Below, piece after piece: positions 62,744-64,000 of a stretch of DNA of 64,000 nt. The translations under genes were made by a program, and so were the position numbers. Where the stretch lies: contig JAFXZJ010000020.1 of the NCBI GenBank assembly GCA_017541305.1, positions 1 to 64,000 of the forward strand. The letters run 5' to 3'. How positions within the stretch are numbered: position 1 is the first letter of the stretch; each line of letters starts with the position of its first letter. The stretch comes from Clostridia bacterium. Lineage in GTDB: Bacteria; Bacillota; Clostridia; Christensenellales; CAG-138. The notes under the pieces were generated by a model. It had not been told where the DNA came from, made no database searches, and saw nothing but the letters and a program-made list of their open reading frames with translations.

Positions 62744-64000
62744 ATGGAAAGATCCGTTATCCGCGCGGGACGCGAAGCCTGCCGACGCGTTTATGAATTC
62801 AGTTTAAGACAGCTGATACTCGATTCCCTGCTGTTTTTTATGAGCATGCTGCTGGGCTCGTACGCCCCGTTCGAGGGAGTATCGCCCTTCGGCACGGCCT
62901 GCGTGATGGCGGCGTGGTTCATCGGGCTAAACCCCTATTTTGCCTGCATGGGAGCCGCGGCGGGATATCTGCTTTCGGGAAGCTATATCTGCGCGGGCGC
63001 GGCATTTGCAATGTGCGCGTGCATATTCCTCGTTTCAAGAAGGCGCAGCCCCGCAAGAGTCTACCGACTGCTGATGCTCTTTGCCGTGCAGACGGGCTTC
63101 CTGCTTATCGCGGGGGCGGTATTCGGAAAGAATCTTGTGCTGCTTGCGGGTGCTTCGACCGTTTCGGTATTTGCGGCGGTGGTTATGGGAAGCGGTTTGA
63201 GGGCTTTCGAGCTGATACCCGGCGGCCGAAGCCTGACCGATACCGAGCTTTTGACGCTGTCGGCACTTGCCGGACTCATCACGCTTTCGATGCGCAATTA
63301 CAATATCGCGGGGGTCTCCCCCGCCATGATCTTTGCGGGCGCGTGCTCGCTTTTTGCCGCCTGCCGCTTTGGAGTGCCCTCGGTGGCGTTCGCGCTGACC
63401 GCGGGCTCAGGGCGCGCGCTTGCCGCGGGAGGCGATATGCGCATAATAGCCGTGATCGCTTCGATGACGCTGATCGCAGCAGCGCTGCGGTCGCTTGGCA
63501 AATGGGGCTCGCTCGCGGGCTTTTCGCTCACGGGCGCCGCGCTCTATTTCGGCACGGGCGGCACGGGCGTTATGAATATCCCCGAGCTTGCCCTGGCAGG
63601 AGCGGTATTTGCGCTGGTACCCAAATCGCTCTACCTGCCCGACAGCCTTGCGGAAAACGGCGACGCGCCCCGCCCCGATCCGCGCTTTTCACAGCTGCAG
63701 CTGCGCGTGGCCTCGATATCCGAGGTGTTGAGCGAGCTTGCGCGGGTTTACGGCGGAGAAGCGGGCAAAATGCTTGCCTGCACCGCGGCGGCGCTGCGCG
63801 GCGCAATCACGGGAAAGGCCGCGTGCCCCGGGTTTGCGGCGGAGATAGGCGCGGCGGCGGACGCCAGGGACGAAAACGAACGAAACGGCGACAGCTTTAC
63901 CGCAGCGAGCATCGGGGACAAGCTGCTGCTTGCCATATCCGACGGCATGGGCTCGGGCAGCGCGGCGAACGAGGAAAGCCGATCGGCGCTCGCGCTGCTT
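62744..64000 (+). CDS. spoIIE: Stage II sporulation protein E, 5' part
   Basis: The frame is open from ATG 62744 to the window end (419 codons). SpoIIE is the septal phosphatase that activates sigma F in the forespore. The N-terminal half has about ten membrane helices (about 20-300). A cytoplasmic linker follows, and then the beginning of the PP2C domain with G-D-S-F-T and A-I-S-D-G-M-G-S-G-S-A-A (about 395-410), which is diagnostic. GGGAGGG lies just before the ATG; an in-frame ATG 12 bp upstream is possible. The catalytic domain is cut by the window edge. Confidence 0.92.
   Translation, partial: MERSVIRAGREACRRVYEFSLRQLILDSLLFFMSMLLGSYAPFEGVSPFGTACVMAAWFIGLNPYFACMGAAAGYLLSGSYICAGAAFAMCACIFLVSRRRSPARVYRLLMLFAVQTGFLLIAGAVFGKNLVLLAGASTVSVFAAVVMGSGLRAFELIPGGRSLTDTELLTLSALAGLITLSMRNYNIAGVSPAMIFAGACSLFAACRFGVPSVAFALTAGSGRALAAGGDMRIIAVIASMTLIAAALRSLGKWGSLAGFSLTGAALYFGTGGTGVMNIPELALAGAVFALVPKSLYLPDSLAENGDAPRPDPRFSQLQLRVASISEVLSELARVYGGEAGKMLACTAAALRGAITGKAACPGFAAEIGAAADARDENERNGDSFTAASIGDKLLLAISDGMGSGSAANEESRSALALL

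Overview
The window looks like chromosomal DNA of a spore-forming, GC-rich member of the Clostridia (Bacillota), most likely an uncultured gut-type lineage. The case rests on gene content and order. There is a def-fmt-rsmB-rlmN-PP2C-prkC-rsgA-rpe string as in Bacillus and Clostridium. There is also a rplU-prp-rpmA operon whose L27 carries a Prp-cleavable N-terminus, a large Bacillus-type SRP RNA, a spoIIE gene running off the right edge, and butyrate kinase. Ribosome-binding sites are mostly AGGAGG-like, and many genes have a clear TTGNNN-N17-TATAAT promoter. Genus cannot be read from the sequence.

Layout. 1-2.3 kb: two GNAT acetyltransferases (the first cut by the edge), a SagB-type nitroreductase and a small membrane protein. 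2.3-12.7 kb: a nine-gene minus-strand operon, def to a type IIA topoisomerase A subunit, joined mostly by 4-nt ATGA overlaps. It combines N-terminal formyl-Met metabolism, rRNA modification, a PASTA kinase/phosphatase pair, ribosome maturation and the pentose phosphate pathway. 12.8-17.5 kb: an HTH/P-loop/CYTH fusion protein, an ECF sigma factor with an RsgI-like four-PepSY anti-sigma factor, and two small proteins. 17.7-20.6 kb: a GH3 glycosidase with reversed domain order, an integrase stump and tRNA-Thr. 20.8-25.8 kb: a Cys-rich DUF1292 protein, the topoisomerase B subunit, a two-OB-fold SSB-like protein, a Nudix hydrolase, a zinc-ribbon protein and a HAD phosphatase. 25.8-35.6 kb: hemW-lepA, transketolase, a lipoprotein, and glpK with an Ldh2-type dehydrogenase and malic enzyme. 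35.7-41.4 kb: mreC-mreD-PBP2, a GT2-GtrA protein and mntP. 41.4-46.3 kb: rplU-prp-rpmA with a partial duplicate of rpmA, an OGG-type glycosylase, a repeat-rich 680-bp intergenic region, buk and pth. 46.5-49.6 kb: an NlpC/P60 wall hydrolase and an S41-type lipoprotein. 49.9-56.2 kb: a minus-strand MoxR-DUF58-transglutaminase operon with a YugP-type metallopeptidase and a PIG-V-like glycosyltransferase. 56.4-64 kb: a lipoprotein, a zinc-ribbon membrane protein, an ABC-2 exporter, SRP RNA and spoIIE.

Most of the window is conserved housekeeping DNA with no large mobile element or defence island. The points most worth a second look are these. The PASTA kinase has Ala in place of the DFG aspartate. 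The sigma/anti-sigma pair senses through PepSY domains. The GH3 enzyme has reversed domain order. An HTH/P-loop/CYTH fusion is present. The 3' end of rpmA has been duplicated together with a terminator. A repeat family has an apparently empty copy at 49.75 kb and a copy at 44.03 kb holding an 86-bp structured insert.
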